From Marsupella aquatica (lineage: Eukaryota; Marchantiophyta), in the NCBI GenBank assembly GCA_973895155.1, contig OZ316891.1, forward strand, positions 26,908,001-26,972,000: a stretch of DNA of 64,000 nt, read 5' to 3'. A program made the position numbers and the translations under genes. The notes under the pieces were generated by a model. That model was not told where the DNA came from and ran no database searches. It saw nothing but the letters and a program-made list of their open reading frames with translations. Positions within the stretch are counted from its first letter, which is position 1. The number at the start of each line of letters is the position of its first letter. This document shows, in pieces, positions 61,710-64,000 of this stretch.

Positions 61710-64000
61710 TGTTCATTGCTTCTCTACCGTCCTTTTCCTTCGTTTCCTCCGTTTCCTTGCTGCTGCTGCTGCTGCTTCGTCTTCGTCTTCATATTAATTG
61801 TCATCTGCCCTGTCCCCACCTTGTACCTGTCTTACGGAGCCTGAGACACCTCCATAATGGCACCAAATTGTCTAATCCAGTACTTCCACCACCACTGTTC
61901 TGCCATTTTTTCCGAGCAATAGTACCGATGAGATCTCTAGAACTGATCTATTATAACATTCAACCAATGGCCTGAAATGTTTAACCCTCGGGAGCTATGT
62001 TGCTGTCCTACAAATTTCCTTTGCAAGTACCATCCTCGAGTCCAAGATAAATCCGAGAGCCATTATTGATCAATGTCATTCCAACCATGATTCCTAGGGA
62101 TAGCCAGTTGTCAGACGACTCTCCAGCCTAGTTAGCCGCTGCAGAGATGGACAGAAACAAGAATGAAGTCAAGACCCTGATACTCTACAGCCACGATTTC
62201 TCAAAGCTTCCAACTTTCGCCTTGAGATGTGAAATGTAGCAATTGTTTCATATCTCATATCTAGATAGAAAGGCGCCCCTAAGTTGCTGAAGTTGCACTC
62301 TGGTTACGACATTTGGATGGTAGCTTTGCTGACGCGGAAGAGGAATGCGAAGAGAAGGGAAGACAAGAGAAGACTCGCAGAATTCAGAGGGAACAAAAGT
62401 ACGACATTGGCATTGGCCCCATTTGTACAACAAGCTGGCATTCAAGGGATTGGAGTGCAAATAGCCCAAGGAAATGACTATCCCCTATTAAACTCGATTT
62501 CCATCAGTAGAAGCAGACCAATCTAGCCAGGTACGCTAGTACTTCTAAAATCTTTGGGACATAGTGATTTCTTGGTGGCATGGACTCACTGGCTGTTGAT
62601 GGACTATATATTGCCCTGCATATTGTGGTCACCAGATTTGGCAAGAAAATGACTCTCATTCATTGGCTGTGGACAACAACTTCCATCATTCAGTCATTCT
62701 GGGTCTGGATGACAAAGAATCACCAATTGCATCGAAATTCTCTCCTCCACTATTCTCTAAGTGCAACAACTGTTGGGTGGACAACCGGGACTTAGAAACA
62801 GAGGCAGACCGGGACTTAGAAACAGAGGCAGGAAATCAATACTTACCCGGCTCTGAGCAGTCTCAACACATTATGCAACTCTCTAAAGAAAAACCATCTG
62901 CCTCTGAATGAACTTGTTGTCTCAGCCGTCTGCATATAAGATAGTCGTCCCACAATTGTTGAAGATCAGAAAGACAATTCCTCAGAAAAGCCTCCACGCT
63001 GTAGGTAAATGAATAGGCAATGATGAATGCCAAAGAACAATAACAATGCTCCCCCACTGCTGAAGACGCTTGCAACCATCCCAGGGAGATCACATTGCTC
63101 CCAATTCTCTGAAAGTTCAAAGTCAAGAGAGAGCCGGAGAGGCCCTAAATCCTGCAATCAGCACAACAATCTCCACGAATGCCAAGAGGGTACTAATAAG
63201 TCGATGAAGCTCAGTCTCACAGAACCAAATGGATGGACTCTAGATTCAAGCCTTCCTCAAGTCTTGTAATCGAAACAGTAGAATGCCCATAGCATCATAG
63301 TTATCACATATGGGTGCAAATTGGTGCCAAACCAGCCTAGCAGATTCCCTCCAGCAGCGTGCTGGGATTCCCAGAGCCGGGACGGAGGCTCGGCAGTGCA
63401 CATTGAATCCCTCAATCCGTCCCCTCTCCTCCCACCACTCCAGATTGGGAAAGGTCTGGGGCTCGAGAGCCACAGGGTTGTGAAGGGGCAGGCGGTTATG
63501 TCATTGGAGATACAGTACTCTATGTCCATTTCCCTCATTTGTTGTCCATTTCCTCACAAATTTTGGAATATAATAACAAAATTCAAGGCTCCTGATGGAA
63601 TATCAAGCCAGGACTAACAGAGCGGTTTGCTATCAAGCCCCATGGATTTCCAAAGCTGGGATGGCTGACTCAAACGATCAAAACATTCTCTGATAGCAAT
63701 CTTTATAGTTTGGAAATGTGACCTGTAAACAGGCTCATGGCCTTTTGTAGCCAATTTTCATTAGTTTATGGGATGGGAAGTCGCTACTCATACCCAAATT
63801 ACTTTGGGCGTCTTTCACAAAAGCGTCTGTTGGGTTTATAGTATTGACTAATTTTGCGCTTGTTGGCAATGGAGCAAATTATCTTTAAAAAATACTCATT
63901 TTTTTGGGTAATCAATTGGACATCAGAGACATGCTGGACATATTTCAGCTTAAACAGAAATCTAAAGCTGTCCAAATAAATACACAGATCTGCCAAAAAT
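61710..64000. other. Unresolved interval at window end
   Basis: Many short frames on both strands (for example 62863-63126 minus, 63257-63538 minus, 62663-62911 plus) have moderately protein-like composition, but no motif or splice chain that I can defend. A 24-bp tandem duplication ('gggacttagaaacagaggca' twice) lies at about 62785-62832. A 'ctgctgctgctg' run lies near 61760. Confidence 0.35.

Overview
This window looks like nuclear DNA of a green plant (land plant or close streptophyte relative). The reasons are spliced genes with GT..AG introns, plant-specific families (LSF1-type starch phosphatase-like protein, a GT-1 trihelix factor, SKIP24-type F-box protein), a TTTAGGG-type repeat, and wide intergenic DNA full of tandem repeats and non-autonomous transposon remnants. 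I cannot name the species. The absence of familiar angiosperm repeats and the many C/G homopolymer runs make a non-angiosperm plausible, but that is inference.

Genes from left to right. (1) 6540-10954, minus: an 11-exon LSF1 gene (PDZ-like, dual-specificity-phosphatase-like and CBM48 domains; starch breakdown in the chloroplast). (2) 17619-21549, minus: a 4-exon GT-1-like trihelix transcription factor. (3) 27765-30059, minus: five exons of a purple acid phosphatase with all five metal-binding motifs; its signal-peptide exon was not found. (4) 31019-31426, minus: a possible small membrane protein. (5) 41840-44407, minus: an intronless 855-residue GH63 mannosyl-oligosaccharide glucosidase (N-glycan trimming) with no obvious membrane anchor. 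(6) 47762-49483, minus: a 3-exon mitochondrial ribosomal protein of the mS35 (S24/S35) type, with telomere-like boxes in its first intron. (7) 52767-55344, plus: a 4-exon F-box protein resembling SKIP24. (8) 55559-59047, minus: five in-phase exons of an unrecognised protein with a lysine-rich tail, converging tail to tail on SKIP24. Further unrecognised exon-like stretches lie at 61.0-61.7 kb. Splice models were built by hand from GT/AG sites, reading phase and family similarity. The exon lengths sum to open frames in every listed gene.

Between the genes lie a PIF/Harbinger-like element with TAA target duplications (11925-13589), a foldback element with asymmetric 41-bp tandem repeats in its arms (about 32125-33490), and three blocks of a roughly 19-bp minisatellite. 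Each minisatellite block starts at a hairpin followed by a CTRR-like end, which suggests Helitron-type elements. Many short tandem duplications are also present.

The genes look like an ordinary mix of housekeeping functions with no operon-like link between neighbours. I found no convincing multi-gene undescribed system. The most unusual items are the minisatellite/hairpin family, the foldback element, the intronless anchor-less glucosidase, the triplicated 3' splice site in the unknown gene, and the unidentified lysine-tailed protein.
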